Part shown: positions 36,469 through 47,700 of the stretch, piece by piece
How the letters are laid out: every line of letters begins with the position of its first letter
Position numbering within the stretch: position 1 is the first letter of the stretch
DNA from: Antitrichia curtipendula
Taxonomy: Eukaryota > Streptophyta > Bryopsida > Hypnales > Leucodontaceae
Assembly: GCA_951230915.1 (NCBI GenBank)
Contig: OX579635.1
Coordinates: 23,994,001-24,058,000, forward strand
Direction of reading: 5' to 3'
Length of the DNA: 64,000 bases
Made by a program: the position numbers and the translations under genes
The notes under the pieces: generated by a model
Database searches by the model: none
What the model saw: the letters and a program-made list of their open reading frames with translations, nothing else
What the model was told of the DNA's origin: nothing

Positions 36469-38307
36469 GCAAAAATAACGCCCTTTGTTATGTGTAAAAT
36501 ATTTTATATTCTTGAAGTGTGCCATTCATTTCCTTTGATGTGACATTCATTCTATGAGAAAGTACCAAGACCAACATGTAGTCAGGGGTACAATGGATAC
36601 ATCAAGCTCAACATTAAGTAATTGTATATTGGTTTGTATCTTAATTTTTCCAAAATTCCGATTGTAGCAATTTGTCTCAAATAATATTTAATTTAATTTG
36701 ACCAAAATTCTTATATACAACCGTAGAATGGGCTATAAAATGCACATAAATTCTCTTTTATTTTTTCAAACAATTGGACTATTTGCATCACCACCTTATG
36801 TAAATATTTGTAGTTTGTATCCAATCCCAATATAGTTCTTTAGTTGTGCTATTGATGTTTCCAAGCTTTTTGAGGAGTCCATTGGTCCTCTAAACTCTTG
36901 AAGTACAAATCACATTGAAAACCCCCCATTTGGGACCATGGTTTGTATTATAGTTGTATTTTTAAAATGCAATTGTGGTAGTTTTAGTCCAACAAAACAT
37001 AAAATCTTTGACTAAATGGATTTAAGCATAAGTTTGTGCTAATGAAAGGTTAATCAATGATATAGTCTCTTTCAAAGGATTTTTTGTTAATTATCATGAA
37101 GTATAAAATATATCTCAATAATTATAATTTAGCAATTTGGGAGTCAAATGTTGGCATAAATTTTGTAATAAAATTTAATATACATATATGTTTATTAATC
37201 CATAGCAATGAAAAATATCATATTTGGAATTTGAAGCTTCCAAATGTGAAGACTAAAGTTCTAACTTTTTAAATGAAACACTTTACTTTGACAAATATAT
37301 GCCAAAAAATAGGTAAAAAAAGTCAAACATACCATTTTTAGGTCAATTTATACATAGACATTGCAAAGGATAGAAGTCTTTAATGAAGAAATTAAAACAA
37401 GGTTGCAAAGATGTCATAATTCACTATTCTTCTCATATTATATACAAAATAATACTTTCAACTTAGTGCATGAGCTGGATCTAGGCAAAATATAGAATCA
37501 ACTTTTGTTCCAAATCTCTCACTTCCTTGGCGACAAAACTTTCCAAAAAATAATACCTTGTAAACATTTTGCAATGAACTGGAAGTTAGGACTTGGGATG
37601 TAGTATGAAACATGAAGTCTTGATTTTTAATTCTCCATCAATCAAAAATTGAAACTTCTGTGGGACTTAGAATATAGTAAGTATTAGCCTTCAATTTGAT
37701 GTTTTTTTTTGTAGGCATGGAATGAATATTGAAATGAGATTAAATTTCACATTTGTGAAAGTCAACTTTGTTTCAATATTGAATCGAGCACCGTATGTCG
37801 TGTTCAAAATCCACAAAAAATATTTCTTAAAATATAAGAAAAAAATTTCAAATTTTTTTATATTAAAATTTAAAAAAAAAATCTTGTATAATATCCTTCT
37901 ATTTATAAAATCTCTGGAATCTAAATTTCCGTGTTGTACAGGAGATACTAACCTCAGAGCATCACCATCACATCACCAAAGAAAAAAACACAAAATGGTT
38001 TTCACAAAGTGATGTCGTGGCCCCTTCCTCTGGAACTACCGCGCACAGTGCAATCCATGTAACACTGCTTGGCAATGCCATTTTAAATGTTTTATCCAAC
38101 TCATTTGACATCATCAATGATGTCATGAAAGAAAATGATTTCTCCATTGTCTAAGGGTTGAGTTGTTGCGTGAGCTCTTGCATGGGCGATAAAGACCTTA
38201 AAAATGGTGTGGATAGAGCCCAATGTAATGTTGCTCAAGACAACCGGAGAACCGGAAAACCGTTTGCGTTGATGCGGTGAAGCCCCAAAATGCCTTCACG
38301 CCCATAG
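36469..38307. other. AT-rich intergenic DNA
   Basis: No supported gene. The 96-residue frame at 37722-38012 is lysine and isoleucine-rich, the expected product of AT-rich DNA. Confidence 0.4.
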
Positions 38308-38359
38308 ATTTAGGGTTTGGATTAGGGTTTAGATTAGGGTTTGGGGGATTAGGGTTTGG
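38308..38359 (+). promoter_or_regulatory. Cluster of telo-box motifs ahead of the RPL24-like sequence
   Basis: Four to five copies of TTAGGGTTT-type motifs occur within 55 bp, 87 bp ahead of the RPL24-like ATG. Telo boxes (AAACCCTAA) are common in promoters and leaders of plant ribosomal-protein genes. Their position matches that use, although the downstream gene is broken. Confidence 0.6.
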
Positions 38360-38445
38360 AGCTGTACCTGTGCCCATCTTTGCAGCTACTTCGCTCTCGC
38401 GATCTCGCGGAGCCTGGCCATGGCTGCGCGCTCGCGCCTGCGGCC

Positions 38446-38925
38446 ATGGTGCTCAAGACGAAAGTCTGCCGGTTCTCCGACTCCAATATCTACTCCGGCT
38501 GTGGGATTCGATCCATCCGGAGCGACAGCCAGGTGTCTCTCTTCCTCAACAGCATGAGCAAGCGCTACTTCCACCACCTTCTGAAGCCCGCCAAGCTCTT
38601 GTGGACGGCGCTGTACCGGAAGGAGCTCGAAAGAAGGACCCTCACGACATCGCCGTGAGGAAGAAGCGCAGACTCACCTACAAGCCCTACTCCTGCTCCA
38701 TCGTGGGGGCTTCGCTGGAGGTGCTTCAGAAGAAACGGACGGAGTCGCGGACCGCAGCGAGGGAGGCGGCGTTGCGGGAGATTATGGAGCGGATCAAGAA
38801 GACCAAGGACGAGAAGAAGGCGAAGTAGGTCGATTCAGTTAAGGTGAGAAAGGGGTCCGGAGGAAAGCAGGCCACGAGAGCAGCTCAGCGGAAGGCTGCG
38901 AAGACGGGCGCCGGCGGAAAGCGTT
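38446..38925 (+). pseudogene. RPL24: RPL24 (eL24) pseudogene, intronless, frameshifted
   Basis: ATG at 38446 begins [20 protein letters not shown], followed by [20 protein letters not shown] and ALYRK, the ribosomal protein eL24 N-terminus. Near 38622 a one-base shift moves the reading to another frame, which continues [36 protein letters not shown] and [10 protein letters not shown], then stops at 38826. The C-terminal lysine/glycine tail is still recognisable to about 38925. Residues normally fixed in eL24 are changed (FIRS to SIRS, VFLF to VSLF), and a few residues before the AAREAAL helix are missing. Plant RPL24 genes normally have introns, so this looks like a processed copy. Translation of the 66-residue first part cannot be excluded. 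Confidence 0.85.
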
Positions 38926-39974
38926 TAGATTGTTATCTTGCAGATCCAGTTGCGATTCAAGCTTTTTGTGGGAAACAAGATACACGCAGCTGTATGTGCT
39001 TTTTTAATGGCATCAAAAGTTTGCAATTGGCATTTCTTAGCAGCCATTACTATAATTGTCTTCACCAGCTCATTGTCATTGTGGATCCCCTCACGAGCTG
39101 TTTTGTTGAATTGTTTTAAGGTTTTAAGGTGGACTGAACTATTTCTGAGCGATTTTCATTTTCAGACATGACTGTGCAAGTGACGCCTGAATATGTGGTC
39201 ACATTGTCAAATTGACGCTGAGTTTAGGGGAAGTCCAGGCACGGCAATTGGATTTTGTATAGTAAAGATATAAGATCCCATAGTTCAATTGGGAGTTTAC
39301 TTGTATCATCTATCAGGGGTTTCAATTATTTGCGCTCTCTTTTTCTGTTCCAGTGATATAAACTAGCGTAAATCGGTGCGCTCGTTATGGATTGAATGAA
39401 CTTCTCGAATGTTTGCTGGATGGATTCTCGAATGTTTCTGTTTGCCTGGTCCTTGACGAGCCCATGACCTCTGAAGGAATGAGCCAACTGCATGCAGATA
39501 ATCTGACACGATGCCATGCAATAGACCGAGCCACACTCGTGAAACCTAGAAATCAATATCCCGAATCCCAAGACATTCTAAACTCTGTCACTATGATGAA
39601 AAACAAAGTCTTTATTTGAAAAGGAAAATAATAATTATAAAAGACGACATTAGGGGGTGTCAGACCACTCAAGTCTAGTTGGCAAAAGCACAATTCCTGC
39701 TGCAAGGTGTGTAACCAAATTGGGGACAATGTGATTCTTCTATCTGACTATCTCCAAAGCATTCATTTCCTTCTTTTTGTTTGAAAAGATGGAACAAGAT
39801 TCTGAGATGGGCTCTGACTTCCCTCTATAAACTGGCACTCGGGTGAATCTTCAGAAGGGTCACATGTTGATTCATGGACATTAGGGTTTAAGCAGAGATG
39901 CTAGAGGCAGAGCAGGATCGAACTTCCCTGTTGTTGTTTTTCCTTCAGCGTTTAAGGATAAAGAATCAGACGTT
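38926..39974. other. Intergenic DNA between two pseudogenes
   Basis: More balanced composition than the repeat-rich areas. An 81-residue minus frame at 39326-39571 (with CGSVYCMASCQIICMQLAHS) looks protein-like, but I cannot match it to a family. It may be another decayed exon. Confidence 0.35.
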
Positions 39975-40590
39975 TGCGGCGTCAGATGCAGGAATGGTTC
40001 CCCAAATTTAAAACTCGGTCAATCCGGACGCACATGGTTTCGGTACCGGAGGAATCCGAGGACACGGCCTGGATTGCAACCACAGGTGATTTTTCACAAG
40101 TACCTCAGCTCTCTTTTTTCGACATGCCCTCCAAGAGCAATTTGTCATGTGATATGTTCTTTTAAAGCACACCTTTTCAAATTATCTGTAATTTGACATG
40201 TTCAAGTTTGGTTGCCTTTCTTTTCATTCAAGGCTTTCACTGAAAACTTTGCCAAAAAGCTCCATCGAATTCTAGCACATGGAGCATGAAGTGCGAGAAC
40301 TTTGGAGAGGTTTCCCTCGTGCTCAAGGCATCAGACCACATTGTCCACGATCTCATTCACGCGTTTGATCCGTGTGAAGATAAAAAGAATGGAAAGGCCT
40401 CCCCGGCCCATTTGGCGCTCCCGTTGCGGAAGTGGTACGGTATGCGACTCGAGATGGAGTTTTGTTCTTGGGAGTGTTTTTCTTGGGGTTTATCAAAGAG
40501 AAATGACAGGGTTTTACGGAACTTTGCTTGGGCGAGAGGAAGAGCTTACTGATCTAATTCTGAATTTTCTTCTTGGAAAATCTCAAGGAT
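39975..40590 (+). pseudogene. CDC123-like (eIF2 assembly chaperone) pseudogene remnant
   Basis: Three pieces recall CDC123/D123 proteins, ATP-grasp-like chaperones that assemble translation factor eIF2. Piece 1 (about 39978-40084) reads QMQEWFPKFKTRSIRTHMV then jumps to DTAWIATTG, skipping roughly 60-100 residues found in relatives. Piece 2 (about 40270-40465) reads MKCENFGEVSLVLKASDHIV, HDLIHAFD, LPLRKWYG and LEMEF. Piece 3 is in another frame (about 40479-40570): GVYQREMTGFYGTLLGREEE. The frame after piece 1 does not fit the only plausible acceptor before piece 2, and the C-terminal catalytic part was not found. This indicates a dead copy rather than an unusual gene. The family call is from memory of conserved motifs. 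Confidence 0.6.
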
Positions 40591-41071
40591 GGAAAACCTC
40601 AAGAATGAGGGCTCTGTTTCTGGGCATCTTTTCAGAATGTGATACATCGTTCTGCTGGTCACTTAGTGCTCCTTGCAATTTGGGAATAGGCATGATCTGG
40701 GGCTCCTTTCCCTGCAGCGTATGTGCTGCATCTCTAGCTTGCTCTCTCGACTTGCAAAAGTGGGGCGTTCTTTCTGTTTCATTGATTGACTTTGAGTCCG
40801 ATTCTTATCTGGCTTGAAATTTCAGCTTAGCTTTCCAGGTGTCAATTAGTTTCGGCAGGGCCAGCTGATGCCTATACTGAGGTGACAGTGCCAAGAAGTT
40901 CAAGATGAAGACAGAGAAAGACTCGGTGCTAATTAGTATTGTCATACTCCACCTATTTCCTTCGTTCAACAGCCTGAAAGGAGCTTGTTGTAAGAGTCAG
41001 CTCATTCCAATGAGGTGAGAACGTTGAATGTCTGCGAGATTAACATATCTTGAGTGAAGAAGCTGCCGCAA
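40591..41071 (+). other. Region upstream of delta-tubulin
   Basis: The 480 bp before the delta-tubulin ATG should include its promoter and leader. I could not place a TATA box or other element securely. Confidence 0.35.
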
Positions 41072-43585
41072 ATGGGATCCTCATCTGCGTCCTGTGTGGT
41101 GGTGCAACTGGGCCAGGGAGGGAATCAACTTTACACGGCCTTCTTCTCTGCTCTCGCTGACTTAGCTCCTGCAGCAGAAGATACCACTGCATTCTTCAGA
41201 GACTGCGCCAAAGGGAGTCGTGTAGCGCGCGCCGTTCTCATTGACATGGAACCGAAGGTCCATGGGTTGATTTTTGTTGCGGTGCTAATAGTCCAGAAAA
41301 ATTTAGTACTTTGTCCTCAATCGTTTTGATACGAGTCTATTTTGATTTACGAAGTATTCATGCTTGATTTGTGATGTGGAACAATGTCATGAAGGTAATC
41401 TCGGCAGCAATCAAACGTGCAGCAGCACAGCATCATAAAAACAGCGCAACGGCTTGGAAATTTTGCTCAGATCGTCAGATCACGCAAGATAGTGGGTCTG
41501 GTAACAACTGGGCACGGGGGTTCTATGTCCATGGGCCTCGATGCCGTGAGGCAATCTCGGATGTTATACGTCTTGAGGTAGGCAATTGATTTCAGAATGC
41601 ACTTGTGGATTATACAACTCGTGTTCCTTGCAATCGTTCACACAATAGAGTCAAATTATGTAGACCAGCTTCCTTTATATGGAAGCGTAATGTAAGTGAA
41701 CGTCCTGTCCGTAATTGCTCAACTTGTGCCGATGCCAAGATGAACATGCTTGAAGCAACCGAACAAAGATGCTCACAGTTGCTACTGTCAACATCTTTTG
41801 AAGATGTGGATTTGTGTCCATGACTGTCCTGATATCATCCAAAATTTCGGAGAGACGTGCCATCGCGGTTGGGCTCTGTAGGCCTGCCTCTTCTGCTGAT
41901 CCGAGGATGGTTTTTTTTCAGGTTGAGGCTTGTGATTTGTTCGGGGGCTTTCTAACAGCACAGAGCATGGCTGGTGGCACTGGTTCCGGCCTCGGTAAGC
42001 TCCACTTCCCTCCGGGGTTCATGTGGCATGTATTGATGTTGAATTCAATTTCCACTCTCGGAAGTGTAGATGTAGATTTCTCGGGTAACCCCCTTGAAGG
42101 ACTAAGAAGCCTCATTTGTGCCTCGTTTCCTTGTCGCAGTCTTGAGTAGGTCATATGTGCACCTTTCTTTCGTTCAATTTATTTATTAGGGACTGACTAA
42201 CACATGCAATGTTTTTCACTGACTGTTGATACATAAAACTTTACCTCATACGAATTACATTGGTCATTTCAAGATCTTGGTCCTTCAGGAGTTAAGATTG
42301 AATGGTCGCCCAGCACCTACTTCTTTCTTTTGCAAGGGAGTCATTACCTGAGTGTGCCTTTCCTTGCGCATACAGGAGCATACGTGATGGAGTTGCTGAA
42401 GGACGAATACCCCTCCGCATGTACTCTGAGCCACTGCATCTGGCCATACGAAAGCGGGGAAGTCATTGTGCAGAACTACAATGCGCTGCTCACACTGGCG
42501 AAGCTGCAAGAGTCGGCCGACGGCATCATCATCTCGCAGAACGAGTCGCTGTCTTCAATTTGCAGGAAAACTCTCGGCATTCCAAGGCCGTCGTTTGATG
42601 ACATGAATGATGTAGTCGCTCATTCCTTAGCCTCCATATTCCTCCCTGCCTCGTGGCGGTCAGTGGACTCTTCTTCTGAGGCTCATCGCAAGACAGCTGC
42701 ACGGGACAGGGTTTCACATGACAAGGAGGATTGTTATGCGAAGGGCGGCATCTGTGGAACTGGAATGCCTGTCCGCTTACTCTCTGACTTGGTGTCCAAA
42801 TTGTGTGCCCATCCTGGGTATCGCTTGTTGTCTTTGAGGTTTACCCCACAGGCATGTCATCAAATATATTATTTACCTCAATTTCATCAAATTGATAGTA
42901 AACAAAGATTATTTTTTAAAGATTCAAGCAGTGCTTTGGGTGCACGAGATTTTTTTTGGACGAAACAATTTCCTGAAGCACTCTTTTCATCATCCAAAAT
43001 ATGGACATCGCAGCGCAGAGGGTTTAAGATAACTGAATTCTCTGCGCATCCGTGGTTTCAACTTTGCAGATTTCACCAAAGTCCTTGAACTTCACCACCT
43101 TCAACTGGGGAGCACAAACCAAGCAGTTGCAACAAATGCTTGTCACTGGCGCTCTGGGAGACTTTGACATGGACTGGAACGTGACATTACCTCATCAAGG
43201 AACCTCAACGAGTGCCTCACGATTCAAAGGCACCCGCACTGTGAACCGCTGCCTGGCCAACTTGTTGGTGTTGCGGGGAATGGGAAGTCACAATGCAGAC
43301 GTGAGCGGATTCGAGCACGAGAGCCTCTACCCCGTCTGGTCAGTGGATCCCTTGAGTGTGGCCGTCACCCCTGCCAAGCTGGGCAAGTATGAAATCTCTG
43401 CCGGTTTGCTGAGCAACTGCCAATCCTCCGTCATGTGCACGTTCAGGGCTCTCTCAAGGGCTTACGAGATGTTTGCCTCTCGAGCTTACTTGCACCAGTA
43501 TTTTCAGCATGGCATGGAGATGGCGTCCTTTGATGCCGCGTTTGCAACGGTGGAAGATGTTATTGCCCGCTATCACACACTGTGA
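41072..43585 (+). CDS. TUBD1: Delta-tubulin, complete, 5 exons
   Basis: Exons 41072-41257, 41395-41577, 41922-41994, 42376-42851 and 43070-43585 join in frame to 477 aa (human TUBD1 is 453). The start ATG at 41072 places the nucleotide-binding motif QLGQGGNQ at residues 12-19; the usual GQCGNQ cysteine is glycine here. ARAVLIDMEPK, SGNNWARGF, VHGPR, the phosphate-loop GGTGSG (141-146), IWPYESGEVIVQNYNALLTL and the C-terminal ASRAYLHQYFQHG fit delta rather than alpha, beta or gamma tubulin. Delta-tubulin supports triplet microtubules of centrioles and basal bodies, so the organism probably makes flagellated sperm. Intron 4 (42852-43069) has a GC donor after CAG; the frame and alignment allow no GT alternative that I can see. 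The intron 1 donor (GTCCAT) and acceptor are weak, so that junction is the least certain. Confidence 0.92.
42085..42295. mobile_element. Short TTAA-type MITE in delta-tubulin intron 3
   Basis: Left GTAACCCCCTTGAAGGACTA and right in reverse TTAACTCCTGAAGGACCAAG form diverged inverted ends around a body of about 203 bp, all inside intron 3 (41995-42375). The left TTAA is now GTAA. Because it lies between splice sites, it does not alter the protein. Confidence 0.6.
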
Positions 43586-44768
43586 TTTTCTCTGTAAGTT
43601 TTGTGTTGCTAAATATGTTTGTTGCAATCTAAAAGATTTCGATGTGATTTCGATGTGATTTTGAGGTGTACAGTACATTCAATTCATCCTATGGAATAAT
43701 CTTTATTGCATATAAAGATATATTACTTTGTTGAAAAGGATACCGTTTTGGTTCCTATGAGTTCTCCATTCTCTCTTTGTCATTTGATCCCCGATCCCTG
43801 TAGCCTCCAATAGTGCGTCAATTTCAGCTTTTCTGTTGTCTGCACGTGCAATTGCCTCCTCTCGAAACGAATTCCGTTTTGCACCAATTAGCGTCACGAT
43901 TCAAACATTCAATCATGTCTGGGCTTGGTCGTGCACAATTCTACAGAAGGTGGCATCGTTCTCATCCATATTACGGAATTGTCTGGAGTTGTGAAGAGTT
44001 CTCGAGCACTCAGATCTGCTAACCCTTCTTGTCTTCATTGGACTGAAGAATTGTACATGATCCTTAGATAACTGTACATGTTTTGTACTGTAGATCTCCG
44101 ATCGGCTAAGATTTTCTTTTGGAACATAACCAGTACTTTTGAGTGGGCAAGCTACATTGATGTTTTGCAAAAAGATCCAATTCCACCAGATCATTCTCAG
44201 TCACTGGGACATATTTTGCTTTGTCGACTCAAAAGCAAATATGTCAAGGAGAGGATTATATCATTATAACCCCGTAAGGTTGCATTCAATGTGAGCTCTC
44301 TGATGAACCAAAAGGCACACTCTTTCCATGTTCTTGCTTCAAGAGTACAAGGTAGTGTAATGTCGAGCCACTCAACATTTAATCCATAGCAAAGTTGATA
44401 CAGAAGTGTTCATCTTCCAGACTTCTGAAAATTTCGAAGACCTGTAGAAGAAACTTTGCATCCCCAAAATAGATTACTTTGAAGTAATCAAATCCATTGA
44501 CGAACATGAATTCCATGTAATATACAGGACTGTTGAAACAGTAACAATCTGTTAAAATCAACCCGTCTTCAATGCATGAATGTGCATTGCTACTCTCAAA
44601 CAAATTCCAACTTCCGGAAAAAATTCACTGAGGGTTGTGAATCGTTACACCTACAATTACACCTCTGAAAAAACTAGGATTCGAGTTCACATGGTTGTAT
44701 ATAATACATGATTGAGCAGGCACAAAAGCATAATATGCCCTCCGCTCTATTCGTCTTTCGATAATTGC
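43586..44768 (-). other. Convergent intergenic region, with two protein-like minus-strand frames
   Basis: It separates the delta-tubulin stop from the phosphatase stop. Minus frames at 43703-43897 (RNSFREEAIARADNRKAEID, charged and helical) and 44379-44603 (YMEFMFVNGFDYFKVIYFGD) look more protein-like than chance and lie in order on one strand. An AATAAA on the minus strand follows the first. They may be exons of a small or decayed gene, or just the phosphatase 3' UTR. I do not recognise a family. Confidence 0.25.
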
Positions 44769-47700
44769 TCATTTCTTAAGGTGCAGCTCATGGAGATTGT
44801 TTCCAAGAGCATCATGGAAATCAATCCTGAGAGCCTTCGCAGCCATCGACACAGAGATGAAACCTTGTCCGTCGTGAGCAAACTGAAGTCCATCTTCACT
44901 TGTGGCTTCTCGCATGCCTTGGAAGGACTTCGAACCTGCCCCACTCGTAATAAAATGAACAGAGCTGCGGCACAAAAGACAAGAAGAAGAACGTTAGAAG
45001 AGCACTAAAGATTTCAACTCACTAACAATTGAAAAAAACTTCATAGGAACACCATGACAGATCCTAAACCCTAAACCCTAAACCTAAACCCTAAGCGGGG
45101 AAACAGATGAATCTAATTCAACAGTCACTCTGTCACAAGAAGTTGACACACACAAACATGATAAGTCAAAAGCTAATAAACCATGTGTCAAAAGAAATTC
45201 CAAACCATTGTCCTCACTCTTATGATCCCAAGTACTTCATTATAAATGCAACACTATTACACTATTGATTGTCACCATGTTATTGAATGAGTTCATTGAT
45301 AATCAAGTGCATTTCAGGTGCCTTAGCTCAGACATTAAAGAGGCCTGTCCGATGTATTACCTGTCCTCTCGTTTAATATGTTCAAGGCAGTGGTCATGGC
45401 CATTGATGTACAGGTCCACTTTATTGCTCTGCAAAAAAAGCAGCAGGATAAGAATCAGTAATTGGGGAAGTTGGGTACACTCCAAAACCCTAAAACTAAA
45501 CATTACTCCCTTTTTAACGATGCAATGAGAGAGCAGAATGAGAGCTGAACTCTAGAATGGGAAGCACGTGAAACATTACTTCCCTTTTTAAGGATGCAAT
45601 GAGAGAGCAGAAGGAGAGCTGACCTCGAGAATGGGAAGCACGTGCTTGACAAGCTCCGGGGTTTCACCGTGGCGACCCAGACTGCGTATCGTATGGTGAC
45701 CCACAACCACCTTCCATGTCGCCATCGAGGACTTCAATTGCGAGTTCAAATTCTGATAGCACAGCACGAAAGGATTCGGTACCAGTACTCGGTTTCAGTA
45801 TTAGGGTTTCGGTATTAGGATTCAGTACCGGAGTTCGGTTTTAGTACTTGAAAGATTCGAACCATTCACAATTTCATCCGAAGCTATCTTCTAACTTCAT
45901 AACATCATTGAGTAATGCAATTTTAGAAATATCTGAGATAACCGTAGCTTCTAGCATTCGGAGTCTTAATACCTGCAGAACCCTAAACCCTAAACCCTAA
46001 ACCATGACTATCGGGAACGCACTTCATTGTGTAATCAACTTCGTTATGAAGACATTCTTTCACTTGGCAAGACATATTTTTATTACCTCGATTTGTGCAT
46101 CCAAGTACTGTTGTCGAGGACCGATGCCCCTCCAATCGAAATCCCTGTGTTGCTCCGCACTCCAGTAATCATTTACAAAAGGGGTTGTGTCGATGAAGAA
46201 AAACTCCACAAACTTCCCACATCGCCCTGCACACACAAAAAAAAGCAGACAGACAGAGTTGTTAACCACTTCATGGAATAGAAACGTAACTCCACTTCGG
46301 AACTTCATTGTCAATTAGGGTTACTTCCAAAACATGTTTCAACTATCATTCTTGCTTGGCATAGTTGTTTTTCTCTCTAATTGTACAGTTTTGTTATCTT
46401 GATTGAAACTTCTTAAAGTGAAAGCTTCTGAAGTGATTTATTTCAACTCCTACAGATAATTATGGAAACAAGCCCATTTTGGGAAAATTTACCTTTGTGA
46501 GAAGAACTGCAGAGGGAGTATCTCAATTGATAAGATCGTTGACAAAACCATCGGCTGTCTTTTTGGGTTAGAGCGTCCCCAATTTGCAACAGCGTATCTC
46601 CCAAGTAGTCGTGGTTACCCAACACTGCATTGCCACAAGGTTGAGACGAGTCAAATTTGGACCCTAATTAATTGCACAAACTACACTCAAACTAGGGTGA
46701 GTCACAATTTATTTATTACTGCATCCACCTATTTAAAATTTAAAGAATCGATGACGAAACGATTCACACTACCACAATTCAATGACAGATAGGACACCCA
46801 TCTTGTTTCTGAACCTACACAAACTAACTCAAAACGTAGGGTTCTACACAGAAAAGGAACTCAAATGCAACCTAATCAAGACCTTTGTTTTTTGGGGGTA
46901 AAATTGAAGACCTCTGTTTTGAGAACAGCAGCTGTACCTGCGAACCATTGTGTTTGCAAGCTCCGTGCAGTGTACACCTTGGAGAAGGAGTTTTTGAATT
47001 TCGGATCGTGTGGGCCTGTCAACCCAGCTTGGTAGAAATTGTCCCCCACTGAAATCACGAAGTGAATCTTCAGCTTGTGCCCCACTCGACCCATCTGCAA
47101 TCAAAAACTTGCATAAATTAGAAGAAAAACATACATTCAAAGTCTTCCCAGCAAGGTCTTTGTTTCGTCACACAGTGAAATATCCTTCACCCCACAAGAC
47201 CGAAGTTTTACAAGGATTGTGTAATAGAAGGAGAGGAAACAACATTCTTCACAAGACTACTATTAATGAAGAAGTATTTGAGCACACTTCCTAGAATTCA
47301 AGTCATAAAGTCGTGTTGGAAATTGAAAGAAGACTCCACTCATATGCCATATTTCATTTCTTTTGATATGATACAAATTATTAAGAATTTTGTAAACGAG
47401 GCTTCACCTACTAAAAAGAAAATATTTCCGTCCCCCAGAAAAGTCTGTAGTAGACTTACACTAGGTCCCAAAACCACTGGGCACGAGTTCCGAAAGGTGC
47501 TCAAAGCTCAAGATTTGAGGGATTCGGTAACGACGTTTACGACATCAAGAATAATGAACCCCTCGAAGACTTTCAAGGTTTCAATTCGTTTTTCACAACA
47601 ACAAAAACAATTGAAACCTTGCGTCTGTATCGACAGCGAAGTTCCCAAGCTTGCAGTAATATATACGGAGTGTAATAATTGCAACAAGGTCTCACCTGCT

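Noticed and set aside
38356..38445. In-frame extension upstream of the RPL24-like ATG
   Set aside because: Sequence before MVLKT does not resemble eL24 and includes the telo-box leader; the family start is at 38446.
39326..39571. Minus-strand 81-codon frame with a cysteine-rich start
   Set aside because: It looks protein-like but no family could be named, and no splice-compatible neighbours were found; kept only as a remark.
42330..43088. Single 252-codon frame reading through delta-tubulin exon 4 into the intron
   Set aside because: After TPQ the translation loses all similarity to delta-tubulin, which resumes in exon 5 after a good acceptor; a GC-AG intron explains it better.
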